Shown: positions 5,423-5,443 of the stretch, piece by piece
Numbering within the stretch: the first letter of the stretch is position 1
Layout of the letters: each line of letters opens with the position of its first letter
Source of the DNA: Desulfobacteraceae bacterium
Lineage (GTDB): Bacteria; Desulfobacterota; DSM-4660; Desulfatiglandales; Desulfatiglandaceae
Reading direction: 5' to 3'
Length of the DNA: 5,443 nt
Assembly (NCBI GenBank): GCA_011048855.1
Contig: DSCZ01000048.1
Coordinates: forward strand, 1-5,443
Position numbers and translations under genes: made by a program
The notes under the pieces: generated by a model
Database searches by the model: none
Told to the model about the DNA's origin: nothing
Seen by the model: the letters and a program-made list of their open reading frames with translations, nothing else

Positions 5423-5443
5423 TTAATTATAAATGTTAAAAAT

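Noticed and set aside
5414..5443. Direct repeats TGTTAAAA at 5414-5421 and 5434-5441, 20 nt apart, as a possible operator
   Set aside because: Eight A/T-rich bases repeated in A/T-rich DNA at the window edge are expected by chance; there is no third copy or dyad to support an operator.
1..5443. CRISPR arrays, insertion sequences, toxin-antitoxin or phage genes, tRNA or rRNA genes
   Set aside because: No spaced repeats, terminal inverted repeats, transposase or integrase motifs, small toxin-like pairs, or cloverleaf-like stretches were seen on either strand.

Overview
The window looks like chromosomal DNA of a Gram-negative bacterium, most likely a Desulfobacterota (former Deltaproteobacteria) lineage. 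KdsB implies an LPS-bearing outer membrane. The FmdB-type mini zinc ribbon, the CxDGxCxGxI zinc-ribbon protein and a soluble GAF-GAF kinase with an HDFKNPAIAIAGF H-box are of a kind I associate with sulfate-reducing Desulfobacterales. The taxonomic call is inference from family resemblance, not a database result.

Every gene I can support lies on the minus strand, so the window is read from right to left. An AT-rich stretch (5301-5443) carries a good sigma70-type promoter. It is followed by a 605-aa cytoplasmic GAF-GAF histidine kinase (3483-5300), then a HAD/NT5C-type phosphatase whose start overlaps the kinase stop as ATGA (2866-3486). Next come a 54-aa FmdB-like zinc ribbon (2610-2774), a very stable GC-rich hairpin (2584-2604), a 104-aa multi-zinc-ribbon protein (2238-2552), a QueD/6-pyruvoyl-tetrahydropterin-synthase homologue (1874-2245), KdsB (1114-1854), and the N-terminal 370 residues of RecJ (1-1110), which runs off the left edge.

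The genes are tightly packed: a 4-nt overlap (kinase/HAD), an 8-nt overlap (zinc ribbon/queD), a 19-nt gap (queD/kdsB) and a 3-nt gap (kdsB/recJ). The only real breaks are 91 nt before the FmdB gene and 57 nt before the zinc-ribbon gene. The layout suggests two transcriptional blocks, kinase-HAD-FmdB and zinc ribbon-queD-kdsB-recJ, divided or attenuated at the hairpin. The second block mixes unrelated housekeeping jobs: queuosine or pterin synthesis, LPS sugar activation and DNA repair. It is best read as a convenience operon rather than a pathway.

I found no mobile element, CRISPR array, RNA gene or defence system. The least ordinary parts are the orphan kinase with a shortened ATP-lid region coupled to a nucleotidase-like HAD protein, and the two adjacent small zinc-ribbon proteins around the hairpin. 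I do not see a clearly new system here.
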